Numbered from the stretch's first letter, positions 17,699 through 26,966 are shown. The stretch: DNA of 64,000 bases from Comamonadaceae bacterium OS-1 (GCA_027923965.1 AP026969.1:1116001-1180000); one strand, 5' to 3'. The notes: a model not told the origin generated them from the sequence alone. A program made the numbers and translations.

Positions 17699-18346
17699 AT
17701 GCTGTTTGGCAAGTTGTTGCCGCGTGAAGGCAATTTTTTCGAAATGTTCAACCAGCACGCGGACCGCATTGTGGAGGCGGCACGGGCTTTTTCGCAGCTG
17801 GTGGCGAACTACAACGACCCGATCCTGCGCGAGCAGTACAACCGCGATGTCGACCGCGCCGAAAGTGCGGCCGATCGCGTCACCCGTGAGGTGAACCAGC
17901 TGCTGCACAAGACGTTCATCACGCCCCTGGACCGCGAGCAGATCCACACCCTGATCAACACCATGGACGACGTGGCCGACCTGATCCAGGATTCGGCCGA
18001 GACCATGGCCTTGTACGACGTGCGCCACATGACGGAAGAAATCACCCGTCTGACCGACCTGAGCGTGAAGTGCTGCGAGCGCCTGAAAGATGCGGTGTAC
18101 ATGCTGGGCAAGATTGCCGAGCCCGCCACGGCCGAAGCGGCTTTGAAGACCTGCGAAGAAATCGACCGCCTGGAGTCGGATGCCGACCGCGTGATGCGCT
18201 CGGCCATGAGCAAGCTGTTCCGCGAGGAGCCGGATGTGCGCGAAGTCATCAAGCTCAAGGCGATCTACGAACTGTTGGAAACCATTACCGACAAATGCGA
18301 AGACGTGGCCAATGTGATCGAGGGCATCGTCCTCGAAAACTCCTGA
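17699..18346 (+). CDS. DUF47/PhoU-like Pit accessory protein
   Basis: 215 residues of all-helical sequence (FGKLLPREGNFFEMFNQHAD, then DDVADLIQDSAETMALYDVR) that match the DUF47 (TIGR00153) family. These PhoU-like proteins are encoded beside Pit transporters and are thought to regulate them in the cytoplasm. Acidic clusters such as EIDRLESDADR fit metal binding as in PhoU. The start has TAGGAG 7 bp upstream. The gene is 13 bp before pit, so the two form an operon. In Sinorhizobium the equivalent gene is orfA of orfA-pit. Confidence 0.92.
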   Translation: MLFGKLLPREGNFFEMFNQHADRIVEAARAFSQLVANYNDPILREQYNRDVDRAESAADRVTREVNQLLHKTFITPLDREQIHTLINTMDDVADLIQDSAETMALYDVRHMTEEITRLTDLSVKCCERLKDAVYMLGKIAEPATAEAALKTCEEIDRLESDADRVMRSAMSKLFREEPDVREVIKLKAIYELLETITDKCEDVANVIEGIVLENS

Positions 18347-18359
18347 GCCGGGGCGTTCC

Positions 18360-19370
18360 ATGGCAACGGTGCAGGTAAGTTTGTGGGTGGTGGTGGTTCT
18401 GGTGGTGTTGGCGCTGCTGTTCGATTTTATGAACGGGTTCCACGATGCGGCCAATTCCATTGCCACGGTGGTGTCTACGGGCGTGCTCAAGCCGGGGCAG
18501 GCGGTGGTGTTTGCCGCGTGCTTCAATTTTGTGGCGATTTTTATCTTTCACCTGAGCGTGGCTGCCACGGTGGGCAAGGGAATTGCCGATCCGGGCGTGA
18601 TCGATGTCCACGTGGTGTTTGGCGCCCTGATCGGGGCGATTTTCTGGAATTTCGTGACCTGGTACTACGGCATTCCCAGCAGTTCGTCGCACGCGCTGAT
18701 TGGCGGCATCGTGGGCGCGGTGATGGGTAAGGCGGGTTCCAGTGCGCTGGTGTCCAGCGGCATTCTCAAGACCGTGGCGTTTATTTTTATCTCTCCGCTG
18801 CTGGGCTTTTTGCTGGGCTCGTTGATGATGGTGGCGGTGGCCTGGGTGTGCCGACGTGCCACGCCGTCCAAGGTAGACCGCTGGTTTCGCCGCCTGCAGT
18901 TGGTGTCTGCGGGGGCCTACAGCCTGGGCCACGGCGGTAACGATGCGCAAAAGACCATCGGCATTATCTGGATGCTGCTGATTGCCACCGGCTACTCGGC
19001 ATCCACCGACACCGCACCGCCAACCTGGGCCATCGTGAGCTGCTACACCGCAATTGCGGCGGGCACCATGTTCGGTGGCTGGCGGATTGTGAAGACCATG
19101 GGCCAAAAGATCACCAAGCTGAAACCTGTGGGTGGGTTTTGCGCTGAAACAGGGGGCGCGTTGACCTTGTTCCTGGCCACGGCCCTGGGCGTGCCGGTAT
19201 CCACAACGCACACCATTACGGGTGCCATTGTGGGTGTGGGCTCTACCCAGCGGGCCAGTGCCGTGCGCTGGGGCGTGGCGGGCACGATTGTGTGGGCCTG
19301 GATTTTCACCATCCCCGCCAGCGCTTTTGTGGCGGCAGTGGCGTACTGGCTCAGCTTGCAGATCTTCTAA
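18360..19370 (+). CDS. pit: Low-affinity inorganic phosphate transporter
   Basis: 336 residues with about ten transmembrane segments. The two inverted signature repeats of the PiT family are visible: LFDFMNGFHDAANSIATVVS near residue 25 and GGALTLFLATALGVPVSTTH in the second half, plus SLGHGGNDAQKTIGIIW. It imports metal-phosphate with protons. It is downstream of DUF47 and the Pho box. It converges with a minus-strand gene with only one base between stops and no terminator visible. Confidence 0.95.
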   Translation: MATVQVSLWVVVVLVVLALLFDFMNGFHDAANSIATVVSTGVLKPGQAVVFAACFNFVAIFIFHLSVAATVGKGIADPGVIDVHVVFGALIGAIFWNFVTWYYGIPSSSSHALIGGIVGAVMGKAGSSALVSSGILKTVAFIFISPLLGFLLGSLMMVAVAWVCRRATPSKVDRWFRRLQLVSAGAYSLGHGGNDAQKTIGIIWMLLIATGYSASTDTAPPTWAIVSCYTAIAAGTMFGGWRIVKTMGQKITKLKPVGGFCAETGGALTLFLATALGVPVSTTHTITGAIVGVGSTQRASAVRWGVAGTIVWAWIFTIPASAFVAAVAYWLSLQIF

Positions 19371-19371
19371 A

Positions 19372-19818
19372 TTATTGGCCCAGCTTTTGGCCTAGTTCGA
19401 TCTGGTATTCGAAATAGCGCTGGAAGCTGAACGCCAGGCTGGCCATCAAGGTACCGGTGCCGACCAGCAAGGCGCAGACGAGCGCGCCCACCGTGATCCA
19501 GTTGGTTTGGCCGGGCAGGGCATCGACGGCGTTGCGCGGGTTGAACTTGGCGTTCCATTTTTCTGGGGTCATCAGGCCATACACGATGGCGGTCAGGGCG
19601 CTGGCGGCCATGCTGAAGCCCAGCAACGGAATCAACACCCAGCTCCAGTGGTCGTCCAGTCCGGCGACCTGCACCCGTTGTATGCCGTACAGCCCCAGCG
19701 CGGTAGGAATCCAGTACAGCCAGCCCCACAGGTCGCTCAGGCTGTGCAGGTAGAAACGGTGCAGGCCGAGCGGGCCGCCTAAAAATGCCAGCCAGGCGGC
19801 CAAAGTTTTGTTTTTCAT
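19372..19818 (-). CDS. TM2-domain membrane protein
   Basis: 148 residues with about four hydrophobic segments. The start KTLAAWLAFLGGPLGLHRFY, then LHSLSDLWGWLYWIPT, matches the TM2 domain (GxxGxHRFY). A hydrophilic loop (PEKWNAKFNPRN) precedes the last membrane helix. Function is not known for this family in bacteria. It lies 9 bp downstream of the GNAT gene and is probably cotranscribed. Confidence 0.75.
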   Translation of the reverse strand: MKNKTLAAWLAFLGGPLGLHRFYLHSLSDLWGWLYWIPTALGLYGIQRVQVAGLDDHWSWVLIPLLGFSMAASALTAIVYGLMTPEKWNAKFNPRNAVDALPGQTNWITVGALVCALLVGTGTLMASLAFSFQRYFEYQIELGQKLGQ

Positions 19819-19827
19819 AGGGGGCGA

Positions 19828-20349
19828 TTATTCAGGCGAATTGCTGTCTGCCGCGCCCAGGGCCTTTTCCATCATCACCACATCCAGCCAGCGGCCAAAC
19901 TTCCAGCCGCAGGCGCGCAGCACGCCTACATGGGTAAAACCCAGCGATTGGTGCACGCCAATCGAGCCCGCGTTGGCCGAGTCGCCAATCACGGCGATCA
20001 GTTTGCGCACGCCCACGCGCTCGGCCTGGGCTGCCAGCTCGGCCAGCAGCAGCCGTCCCCAGCCTTTGCCGCCAATGTCGGGCGCCAGGTACACCGAGTC
20101 TTCGGCAGAAAAACGGTAGGCCGGGCGCGGCTTGAACCAGTTGCAGTAGGCGAAGCCCAGCACCTGGTCGGCATCCGTCAGCACCAGGTAGGGCAGGCCT
20201 TTGGCCAGCACGTCGGCACGGCGGGCAGCCATGTCTTCGGCGCTGGGCGGGGTGGTCTCGAAAGTGCCGGTGCCATGCAGTACGTGGTGGCTGTAGATGG
20301 CGGCAATGGCGGCGATATCTTCGTCGCGGGCAGGGCGGATGGTGGGCAT
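19828..20349 (-). CDS. GNAT N-acetyltransferase, phosphinothricin/methionine-sulfone type
   Basis: 173 residues. IRPARDEDIAAIAAIYSHHV opens the GNAT fold and VYLAPDIGGKGWGRLLLAEL carries the acetyl-CoA binding Q/RxxGxG/A-like loop (here GGKGWG). Then GDSANAGSIGVHQSLGFTHV and GVLRACGWKFGRWLDVVMME give the C-terminal signature of the YncA/Pat group. These acetylate the amino group of methionine derivatives or phosphinothricin-like compounds. It is divergent from rpsP. Confidence 0.88.
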   Translation of the reverse strand: MPTIRPARDEDIAAIAAIYSHHVLHGTGTFETTPPSAEDMAARRADVLAKGLPYLVLTDADQVLGFAYCNWFKPRPAYRFSAEDSVYLAPDIGGKGWGRLLLAELAAQAERVGVRKLIAVIGDSANAGSIGVHQSLGFTHVGVLRACGWKFGRWLDVVMMEKALGAADSNSPE

Positions 20350-20373
20350 GGGTAAAGAGGCGTTGGGTCGCGG

Positions 20374-20379
20374 TATAAT
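20374..20379 (+). promoter_or_regulatory. Promoter -10 of the rpsP operon
   Basis: A perfect TATAAT preceded by CGG gives a leader of about 135 nt before rpsP. No good -35 is present (GGTAAA region). The leader contains CAGCGT/ACGCTG arms at about 20391-20436 that can pair. This places transcription of rpsP-rimM-trmD (and perhaps rplS) here. Confidence 0.55.
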
Positions 20380-20521
20380 GGAAGGCTTTTCAGCGTGTCA
20401 CTGGCTAGGTGGTCAGTTGCGTGTCTCAACGCTGGGATAAACGTCAAGTAAGCGCCGACTGCCTACTTGGTGCACTTGATAAACGGCTGGAATCATTTTC
20501 AGCCACCCCGAAGGATAAATC

Positions 20522-20782
20522 ATGGTCGTTATTCGACTCGCCCGTGGCGGTGCAAAAGCACGCCCGTTTTTCAATATCGTTGTGACCGACAAGCGCACCC
20601 GCCGCGACGGTCGTTTCATTGAGCGTATCGGTTTTTACAACCCTATCGCTACCGCCAATGAAGAAAGCATCCGCATTGCACAAGACCGCCTGACCCACTG
20701 GCGCAGCGTCGGTGCCCAGGCTTCCCCCACCGTGGAACGTCTGATTGCACAAGCTGCCAAAAAAGCAGCCCCTGCCGCCTAA
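20522..20782 (+). CDS. rpsP: 30S ribosomal protein S16
   Basis: 86 residues, [20 protein letters not shown], then [19 protein letters not shown], diagnostic for bS16, which binds 16S rRNA early in 30S assembly. GAAGGATAAATC supplies the Shine-Dalgarno. First gene of the conserved rpsP-rimM-trmD-rplS group. Confidence 0.98.
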   Translation: MVVIRLARGGAKARPFFNIVVTDKRTRRDGRFIERIGFYNPIATANEESIRIAQDRLTHWRSVGAQASPTVERLIAQAAKKAAPAA

Positions 20783-20833
20783 ATAGGACCAGCGGGCCCA
20801 CAGCATCGCGCTGTTTGCCTGCTCCGCACCACC

Positions 20834-21412
20834 ATGATGCCCTTACTCGAAGCCGCTGATTTACCGGCGGATGCCATTGAAGTAGGGCGCATCGGTGATG
20901 CCTGGGGGATCAAAGGCTGGTTCAAGGTCGTCTCCCACAGCGCCGCACCCGAGGCGCTTTTTTCTTCCAAACGCTGGTTTTTGCAGCCCACCGAGCGGGG
21001 TGCCAAAACCTTTGCCGGTACCAAGCTGCTGCGCGTGATCGAAGCCAAAGAACATTCCGGCGGTGTCGTAGCCCAGGCCCATGAGGTGGTAGGCCGCGAC
21101 GCTGCCGAGGCATTGCGCGGCTCCCGCATCTTTGTGGCCCGCACCAGTTTCCCCAGCGTGTCTACCGATGAGTACTACTGGGTCGATCTGATCGGCCTGG
21201 ACGTGGTCAACCGCGAAGGCGTGGCGCTGGGGCAGGTCAAAGAATTGCTGTCTACCGGCGCGCAAACCGTGCTGGTCATCGCCTACCAGGAAGCCGACGA
21301 AGCCGGTGTGGTCCAAACCCTGGAACGCATGGTGCCGTTTGTGGCCGTGTACGTAGACAAGGTCGATTTGCCTGCGCGCCTCATTACCGTCGACTGGCAG
21401 CCAGACTACTGA
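20834..21412 (+). CDS. rimM: 16S rRNA maturation factor
   Basis: 192 residues. The N-terminal RimM domain opens with [20 protein letters not shown]. The C-terminal PRC barrel has [20 protein letters not shown], then [18 protein letters not shown]. RimM assists assembly of the 30S head together with S19. It is 51 bp after rpsP and 17 bp before trmD, the conserved operon order. Confidence 0.96.
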   Translation: MMPLLEAADLPADAIEVGRIGDAWGIKGWFKVVSHSAAPEALFSSKRWFLQPTERGAKTFAGTKLLRVIEAKEHSGGVVAQAHEVVGRDAAEALRGSRIFVARTSFPSVSTDEYYWVDLIGLDVVNREGVALGQVKELLSTGAQTVLVIAYQEADEAGVVQTLERMVPFVAVYVDKVDLPARLITVDWQPDY

Positions 21413-21429
21413 ACCGGCAGGCGCTGCGC

Positions 21430-22182
21430 ATGCGGTTCGACATCATCAGCCTTTTCCCCGAGTTGTTTACGCCGTTTTTGACCAGCGGCGTGACGCGGCG
21501 CGCGTTTGAATCGGGCCTGGTGGAATTGCACCTGTGGAACCCGCGTGATTTTGCCGACGGCAACTACCGCCGCGTGGACGACCGGCCTTTTGGCGGCGGC
21601 CCCGGTATGGTGATGCTGGCCGAGCCCTTGGCGCGCTGCCTCGCAGCCATCCAGGCGGCCCGCGCCGATGCCGCACCCGTCGTCTTGTTTTCGCCCTTGG
21701 GCCCTGCGCTCACGCACGCCACCGTGGAAGCCTGGTCGGCCAGCACGGGTGCGGTGCTGGTGTGTGGCCGCTACGAAGGCATAGACCAGCGCTTCATCGA
21801 CCGGTTTGTGACCCACCAGATCAGCCTGGGTGACTTTGTGCTGTCGGGTGGCGAAATTGCAGCCCTGGCCTTGCTGGACGCGGTGGCGCGTTTGCAGCCC
21901 GGCGTGTTGAACGACGCGGGCAGCCACCAGTTTGACAGCTTCAATCCCGCGCTCGACGGCCTGCTGGACTGCCCGCACTACACCCGCCCCGAAACCTGGG
22001 AGGGCCACGCCGTGCCCGCAGCGCTGCTCTCCGGTCACCACCTGCAGATCGAGCGCTGGCGGCGGGATCAGCGGTTACAGCTCACCGCGCAGCGCCGTCC
22101 TGATTTGCTGCAGGCCGCGCGCACCGCGGGCCGCCTGGGCCGCGACGATGAGCGATTCCTGAAGAGCCTGCCGCCGGTTTGA
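21430..22182 (+). CDS. trmD: tRNA (guanine-N1-)-methyltransferase
   Basis: Makes m1G37 in tRNA with SAM, preventing +1 frameshifts. The 250-residue protein shows [20 protein letters not shown], then [14 protein letters not shown] and [16 protein letters not shown], with [20 protein letters not shown] of the trefoil-knot SAM site. Length and order are standard. Confidence 0.98.
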   Translation: MRFDIISLFPELFTPFLTSGVTRRAFESGLVELHLWNPRDFADGNYRRVDDRPFGGGPGMVMLAEPLARCLAAIQAARADAAPVVLFSPLGPALTHATVEAWSASTGAVLVCGRYEGIDQRFIDRFVTHQISLGDFVLSGGEIAALALLDAVARLQPGVLNDAGSHQFDSFNPALDGLLDCPHYTRPETWEGHAVPAALLSGHHLQIERWRRDQRLQLTAQRRPDLLQAARTAGRLGRDDERFLKSLPPV

Positions 22183-22301
22183 AAAGCCTGTGTAGCCCGA
22201 AATGCTATACTCGAGGGCTTTTCGATCCTATACCCGGCCGCTTTCCATTCTGGTAAAGCACTAGCTAATTTTGGCGCGGGCATGATCACTAGAGGAAAAC
22301 C

Positions 22302-22700
22302 ATGAACTTAATCGAAATCCTGGAACAAGAAGAAATCGCCCGTTTGGCCAAAGTGATCCCGTCGTTCGCCCCTGGCGACACCGTGATCGTCAGCGTCAAC
22401 GTGGTTGAAGGCGCGCGCAAGCGTGTGCAGGCCTATGAAGGCGTCGTGATTGCCAAGCGCAATCGTGGCCTCAACAGCGGCTTCACCGTGCGCAAGATCT
22501 CCAGCGGCGAAGGCGTGGAGCGTACGTTCCAAACCTACAGCCCGTTGATCGCCGGTATCGAAGTCAAGCGCCGTGGTGACGTGCGCCGTGCCAAGCTGTA
22601 CTACCTGCGTGACCGCAGCGGCAAGTCGGCACGTATCAAGGAAAAGTTGCCTAACCGCATCAAGGTCGCAGCTGCCAAGGCAGCCGCTGCTGCAGCGTAA
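22302..22700 (+). CDS. rplS: 50S ribosomal protein L19
   Basis: 132 residues, [20 protein letters not shown], then [20 protein letters not shown] and [20 protein letters not shown], diagnostic for bL19 at the 30S-50S interface. AGAGGAAAACC gives the Shine-Dalgarno. The 119-bp gap after trmD holds TATACT at 22206-22211, so an internal promoter is possible. The Ala-rich tail is a common betaproteobacterial extension. Confidence 0.98.
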   Translation: MNLIEILEQEEIARLAKVIPSFAPGDTVIVSVNVVEGARKRVQAYEGVVIAKRNRGLNSGFTVRKISSGEGVERTFQTYSPLIAGIEVKRRGDVRRAKLYYLRDRSGKSARIKEKLPNRIKVAAAKAAAAAA

Positions 22701-22720
22701 TCTGCACGGTTCCTTGCAAA

Positions 22721-22755
22721 AGCCGCCACATGCGTCAAGCTGTGGCGGCTTTTTT
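22721..22755 (+). terminator. Rho-independent terminator of the rpsP-rplS operon
   Basis: AGCCGCCACA-tgcgtcaagc-TGTGGCGGCT followed by TTTTT, 20 bp past the rplS stop. Confidence 0.93.
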
Positions 22756-22777
22756 CATGCGTCTTTAAGTCTTTGAG

Positions 22778-23488
22778 ATGTCGCAACTACCGCTGACCCC
22801 TTTATCCAAGCTACCCAACTTTGACCCGCGCCAGGTGCCGGTACTGGGCCATGACGCGCATTTGCCTGCGGTAGACGCTGCGCAGCTGCTGCCCGAGGCC
22901 CTGCGCCAGCGCTTTCTGCGCCCGCCGGTGTGGCAGCCCGAGGTACGGGCCGAGCCGCGCTTTACCGACCGCGCCCCCCGCCAGGCCGCCGTGCTGATCC
23001 CCATCGTGCTGCACAGTCTGGCGCAAGGCGGGCCTACGATCCTGCTGACCCAGCGCACCGCCCATATGTCGTCCCACGCCGGCCAGATCGCCTTTCCTGG
23101 CGGCAAGGTGGATGCCACCGATGCCGATGCCAGTGCTGCCGCGTTGCGCGAGGCCTGGGAGGAGGTGGGTTTGCCGAGCGCCTACGTGCAGGTGATCGGC
23201 GAGCTGCCCGCCTACGTGACCGGCACGGCCTTCGTCGTCACGCCCGTGGTGGCGCTGGTGCAGCCGGGCTTTACGCTGGTGCACCAACCCGAAGAAGTGG
23301 CCGATGCCTTCGAGGTGCCGCTGGCTTTTCTGATGGACCCGGCGCACCACCGCCGCCACGCGTTCGACTGGGAGGGCGTGCAACGCGAGTGGTTTTCCAT
23401 GCCCTACACCGACGCGCAGGGCGAGCGTTTCATCTGGGGTGCCACGGCGGGCATGCTGCGCAATTTCTACCGATTCCTCAGCGCCTGA
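22778..23488 (+). CDS. NUDIX hydrolase, CoA pyrophosphatase type
   Basis: 236 residues. LLTQRTAHMSSHAGQIAFPG, then GKVDATDADASAAALREAWE, then EVGL, joins the UPF0035 extension found in NudL/YeaB-type CoA diphosphatases to the Nudix box (REAWEEVGL). It would hydrolyse CoA or acyl-CoA to phosphopantetheine and 3',5'-ADP. The first Glu of the canonical GX5E is replaced by Asp, as often in this subgroup. The gene is 24 bp after the rplS terminator. Confidence 0.88.
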   Translation: MSQLPLTPLSKLPNFDPRQVPVLGHDAHLPAVDAAQLLPEALRQRFLRPPVWQPEVRAEPRFTDRAPRQAAVLIPIVLHSLAQGGPTILLTQRTAHMSSHAGQIAFPGGKVDATDADASAAALREAWEEVGLPSAYVQVIGELPAYVTGTAFVVTPVVALVQPGFTLVHQPEEVADAFEVPLAFLMDPAHHRRHAFDWEGVQREWFSMPYTDAQGERFIWGATAGMLRNFYRFLSA

Positions 23489-23521
23489 AAACCCGTCACG
23501 GCGGGCCGTTATCATCCTGCC

Positions 23522-24505
23522 ATGAGCTTTTTTGCGATCATGTTTGCGCTCTTGCTGGAGCAAGTGCGCCCCGTAGCCCGAGACAACCCCATACACGGCC
23601 TGGTGCGTGCCTGGGTGCGGGCATCCAGCCGCAATCTGGACGCGGGCACGCCCCAGCATGGCTGGCTCGCCTGGGCCCTGGCCGTGGTGGTGCCCAGCCT
23701 GGCTGCGCTGGGTCTGCACTGGCTGCTGGTGTGGGCCATCGGCTGGCCGGTGGCGGTGCTGTGGAACGTGGCTGTGCTCTACGCCACCCTGGGGTTTCGC
23801 CAATTCAGCCACCATTTCACCGATATCCGCGATGCCCTGGAAAGTGGCGACGAGCCGCTGGCGCGTGAGCGGTTGGCGCAGTGGCAGCAGGTGGATGCCA
23901 GCGAGCTGCCACGCAGCGAGATCGTGCGCCATGTGATCGAGTATTCGGTGATTGCTGCACACCGCCATGTGTTTGGCGTGCTGGCCTGGTACTCGGTGCT
24001 AGCCGCGCTGGGCCTGGGGCCTGCGGGCGCGGTGTTCTACCGCCTGTGCGAATTTGTGTCGCGCTACTGGAAGCACAAGGCCCGCGACCGGCACCAGCCC
24101 GCCAGCGTCTCGCTGCAAAAGGCCGCCGCCAGCGCCTGGACCGCCATCGACTGGCTGCCCGCCCGCGCCACGGCCCTGGGTTTTGCGGTGGTGGGTAGCT
24201 TTGAAGACGCGATCGACAGCTGGCGCAACTACGCGCAGCGCTTTCCCAACGACAACGACGGCGTGGTGCTGGCCGCCACCTCGGGCGCGCTGAACGTGCG
24301 CCTGGGCGGTGAAGCCTTGAAGACGGTGGAAGTCATTGGCTACAGCCAGGCCGCTCCGCTGGAGCAGGGCGTGGACACCGAGTCCACCCCGGGCCGCGAC
24401 CCCGAGCTGGCCCATCTGCGCAGCGTGGTCGGCCTGGTCTGGCGCGCCGTGGTGTTGTGGATGGGCATGCTGGCTTTGTTGACGCTGGCCAACTTGCTCG
24501 GTTGA
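23522..24505 (+). CDS. CobD/CbiB-family membrane protein
   Basis: 327 residues with about four membrane segments (LLLEQVRPVARDNPIHGLVR at the start; the last helix is AVVLWMGMLALLTLANLLG). It resembles CobD/CbiB-like proteins of Burkholderiales. True CbiB makes adenosylcobinamide phosphate, but no cobalamin genes are nearby and the sequence is diverged, so a different, AmpE-like membrane role is possible. Repeat copy E starts at the base after its stop. Confidence 0.7.
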   Translation: MSFFAIMFALLLEQVRPVARDNPIHGLVRAWVRASSRNLDAGTPQHGWLAWALAVVVPSLAALGLHWLLVWAIGWPVAVLWNVAVLYATLGFRQFSHHFTDIRDALESGDEPLARERLAQWQQVDASELPRSEIVRHVIEYSVIAAHRHVFGVLAWYSVLAALGLGPAGAVFYRLCEFVSRYWKHKARDRHQPASVSLQKAAASAWTAIDWLPARATALGFAVVGSFEDAIDSWRNYAQRFPNDNDGVVLAATSGALNVRLGGEALKTVEVIGYSQAAPLEQGVDTESTPGRDPELAHLRSVVGLVWRAVVLWMGMLALLTLANLLG

Positions 24506-24569
24506 TTTTTAAAGAAAATACGGCTCTCGTGCTGATTTCATCAGCGTGGGAAGCTATGAAAGTAGTAGC
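24506..24569 (+). repeat. Dispersed palindromic repeat, copy E (hisC leader)
   Basis: Reads TTTTTAAAGAAAATACGGCT, CTCGTGCTGATTTCATCAGC and GTGGGAAGCTATGAAAGTAG. The inverted repeat is GTGCTGAT/ATCAGCGT. It runs from the cobD-like stop to within a few bases of the hisC start and replaces any native leader. Confidence 0.85.
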
Positions 24570-24572
24570 ATT

Positions 24573-25643
24573 TTGACTTCTTCCCCTTTCTGGAGCCCGG
24601 TGGTCGCCGGCCTCGTGCCCTACGTCCCTGGTGAGCAGCCCAAGCTGGCCAACCTGACCAAGCTCAACACCAACGAAAACCCGTACCCTCCGTCCCCAAA
24701 GGTGGTGGCCGCCATCCAGGCCGCTGCCCAGCAGGGCCTGCAGCTGTACCCCGACCCGGAATCCGTGGCCCTGCGCACCGAGATTGCCCGCCAGTACGGC
24801 CTGCAGATGGACCAGGTGTTCGTGGGCAACAGCTCGGACGAGGTGCTGGCGCATGCCTTCTTCGCCCTGTTCCAGCAGGGCGCGCCGCTGGTGCTGCCCG
24901 ACGTGACCTACAGCTTCTACCAGGTGTACTGCGGGCTGTATGGCATCCCCATGCACGTCGTTCCCTTGGCCGACGGTTTGCGCGTCGACGTGGAGGCGCT
25001 GACGGCACCCGAACTGGCGGGCGTGGTCATCGCCAACCCGAACGCGCCCACCGGCATCGGCCTGCCGCTGGCGCAGATTGAGCGCTTGCTGCAAATGCAC
25101 CCGCAGCACGCGGTGCTGGTGGACGAGGCGTATGTGGATTTTGGCGGCACGTCTGCCGTGGGCCTGATAAACCGTTACCCCAATCTGCTGGTCACGCAAA
25201 CCCTGTCCAAATCACGCTCCCTGGCCGGTTTGCGGGTGGGTCTGGCCTGCGGCCAGCGGCCTTTGATCGAGGCGCTGGAGCGAGTGAAAAACAGCTTCAA
25301 CTCCTACCCCCTGGGCCGTCTGGCGCAGGCCGGTGCACTGGCCGCTTTTGAAGACCAGGCCTACTTTGCCCAGACCTGTGCCGCTGTGGTCCACAGCCGC
25401 GAAGGCCTGGTGCTGCAGCTGGAAGACATGGGCTTCGAGGTGTTGCCGTCACAGGCCAACTTTGTGTTTGCCCGCCATCCGCAGCATGACGCGGCGGAGC
25501 TGGCGGCCCAGTTGCGGGCGCGGGCGGTGCTGGTGCGCCACTTCAAGCAGACTCGCATCAATCAGTACCTGCGCATCAGCGTGGGCACGCCTGCGCAGTG
25601 CGACACGCTGCTAGAGGCCTTGGCCGCCATCCTGCTGATGTGA
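24573..25643 (+). CDS. hisC: Histidinol-phosphate aminotransferase
   Basis: A PLP enzyme of histidine biosynthesis. [15 protein letters not shown] is the N-terminal signature, [16 protein letters not shown] and [10 protein letters not shown] follow, and the PLP-lysine is in [18 protein letters not shown]. The start is uncertain. TTG 24573 gives [20 protein letters not shown], like relatives, and encodes 356 residues. The only other in-frame candidate upstream is GTG 24546, inside repeat copy E, which would add nine residues. Neither has a good Shine-Dalgarno. The gene stands apart from other his genes. Confidence 0.93.
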   Translation: MTSSPFWSPVVAGLVPYVPGEQPKLANLTKLNTNENPYPPSPKVVAAIQAAAQQGLQLYPDPESVALRTEIARQYGLQMDQVFVGNSSDEVLAHAFFALFQQGAPLVLPDVTYSFYQVYCGLYGIPMHVVPLADGLRVDVEALTAPELAGVVIANPNAPTGIGLPLAQIERLLQMHPQHAVLVDEAYVDFGGTSAVGLINRYPNLLVTQTLSKSRSLAGLRVGLACGQRPLIEALERVKNSFNSYPLGRLAQAGALAAFEDQAYFAQTCAAVVHSREGLVLQLEDMGFEVLPSQANFVFARHPQHDAAELAAQLRARAVLVRHFKQTRINQYLRISVGTPAQCDTLLEALAAILLM

Positions 25644-25644
25644 G

Positions 25645-25692
25645 ATAACTTCCATGGCTCGGGATGCTCTGCACCCGAGTCCATGAAAGTTA
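25645..25692. terminator. Bidirectional hairpin between hisC and rsgA
   Basis: AACTTCCATGGCTCGGG and CCCGAGTCCATGAAAGTT are near-perfect inverted arms around ATGCTCTGCA. It lies between two convergent stop codons. There is no T tract, so it may act by folding only. Confidence 0.6.
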
Positions 25693-26619
25693 GAACTTCG
25701 GCGCGTCCAGTTCGGCAAACAGGTCTTTATAGATTTTGTAGCGCCTGTCGCTGATGGAACCAGCGCTGGCATCACTTTTGACGTGTGCCATCACGCCGCA
25801 GCCCGGCTCGTGCAAGTGGGTGCAGTTGTAGAACTTGCACTGCTCCACAAAGGGCTTGATATCCGGCATCAGGCCCGACAAATGCCGGGCATCGATGTGG
25901 TGCAGGCCAAATTCCTGGAAGCCGGGCGAGTCGATCAACGCCGTGTTGGCCTCTTTGTCCACCCAGTACCAGGTGGTACTGGTGGTGGTGTGCTTGCCGG
26001 TGTTCAGCGCCTGCGAGATCTCGCGCGTGGCGGCCAGTGCGCCGGGCACCAGGTGGTTGGTCAGCGTGCTCTTGCCTGCGCCCGAAGGGCCCAGCACCAG
26101 CGTGGTTTTGCCCGCCAGCTCGGCCTTCAGGGCATCCAGGCTGTCGCTGGAGCCTTTGAGCGACAGCGGCAGCATGCGGTAGCCCATGTCGCGGTAGGCG
26201 GCCAGCCAACCCCAGGCGCGCTCGAAGGGCACGGTCAAATCCTGCTTGTTCAGCACGATCAGCGGGCGGATGCGCTCGGCCTCGGCGGCGATGAGTGCGC
26301 GGGACAGCTGGGTTTCCGAGAACTCGGGTTCGGCGGCGATCAGGATCAGCACCTGGTCCAGGTTGGCGGCAAACGACTTGGTGCGGATTTCGTCCTGGCG
26401 GTAGAACAGGTTGCGGCGCGGCTGTAGTTTTTCGATGGTGCCGTCGTCCCCCTGGCCCTCGGCACCGGGCAGCCATTGCACCGTATCGCCCACCACGGCG
26501 GTGCTCTTTTTGCCGCGGGGGTGGCAGATCAGGCGGGTGCCGTCGGGGCGCTCCACCATGCAGTGGCGGCCGTAGGTGGCGACCACCAAGCCTGGGAGGA
26601 GGGAGGGGCGGCCGCTCAA
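25690..26619 (-). CDS. rsgA: Small ribosomal subunit biogenesis GTPase RsgA
   Basis: A circularly permuted GTPase that checks late 30S maturation. An OB-fold start (LVVATYGRHCMVERPDGTRL, then CHPRGKKS) is followed by G4 VLNKQDLT, G1 LGPSGAGKSTLTNHL and G3 DSPGFQEFGL, in the permuted order. A zinc knuckle CKFYNCTHLHEPGC ends it. The start is taken as TTG (complement 26619-26617), which overlaps the phhB stop as TTGA and gives 309 residues. A longer upstream frame would run through phhB and is not credible. Confidence 0.94.
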   Translation of the reverse strand: MSGRPSLLPGLVVATYGRHCMVERPDGTRLICHPRGKKSTAVVGDTVQWLPGAEGQGDDGTIEKLQPRRNLFYRQDEIRTKSFAANLDQVLILIAAEPEFSETQLSRALIAAEAERIRPLIVLNKQDLTVPFERAWGWLAAYRDMGYRMLPLSLKGSSDSLDALKAELAGKTTLVLGPSGAGKSTLTNHLVPGALAATREISQALNTGKHTTTSTTWYWVDKEANTALIDSPGFQEFGLHHIDARHLSGLMPDIKPFVEQCKFYNCTHLHEPGCGVMAHVKSDASAGSISDRRYKIYKDLFAELDAPKF

Positions 26620-26966
26620 GCCGCGGCTTTCGTCACCAGCAAGCCATTCAGAAGCGCTGCGCAGTCGAAGTCGCTGACCGACAAACCGCCCACGTCGTGC
26701 GTATTGAAGCGCACCACGCAGCGGTTGTAGCTGACCTGCAAATCGGGGTGGTGGTCTTGCGTGTGAGCCACAAAGGCCACGGCGTTCACAAAGGCGATGG
26801 TTTCGAAGTAGTTGGCAAAGCGGAAGGTCTTGGTGATGGCCACCGCGGCCCCATCGCCGTCCAGCTGCCAGCCGTCCACGTGGGCCAGCTTTGCTACGAT
26901 TTGTGTAGCTGTCAACGCAGACCGCTTGAGCACAGACCAGTCTTTTTTCTTGAAGTCGGATGTCAT
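26616..26966 (-). CDS. phhB: Pterin-4a-carbinolamine dehydratase-like protein
   Basis: 116 residues. FRFANYFETIAFVNAVAFVA, then HTQDHHPDLQVSYNRCVVRF, is the PCD signature with the catalytic His pair (HH) and downstream His (NTHDVGGLS). It recycles tetrahydropterin in phenylalanine hydroxylation, or has a broader pterin role where, as here, no phhA is adjacent. Its ATG overlaps the M48 stop (ATGA) and its stop overlaps the rsgA start, so all three are translationally coupled. Confidence 0.92.
   Translation of the reverse strand: MTSDFKKKDWSVLKRSALTATQIVAKLAHVDGWQLDGDGAAVAITKTFRFANYFETIAFVNAVAFVAHTQDHHPDLQVSYNRCVVRFNTHDVGGLSVSDFDCAALLNGLLVTKAAA

Noticed and set aside
23522..24505. Cobalamin biosynthesis role for the CobD/CbiB-family gene
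   Set aside because: No other cobalamin genes are near and the sequence is diverged; only the family name is kept.
25740..25775. GCGCCTGTCGCTGATGGAACCAGCGC-like palindrome inside rsgA
   Set aside because: It encodes the normal C-terminal SISDRRYKIY of RsgA; similarity to the repeat stem is incidental.
26885..26935. Possible extra repeat copy inside phhB (TTTGCTACGATTTGTGTAGC on the plus strand)
   Set aside because: Only the TTTGCTA...TAGCTG part matches, the stem is missing, and the protein there looks like a normal PCD N-terminus.
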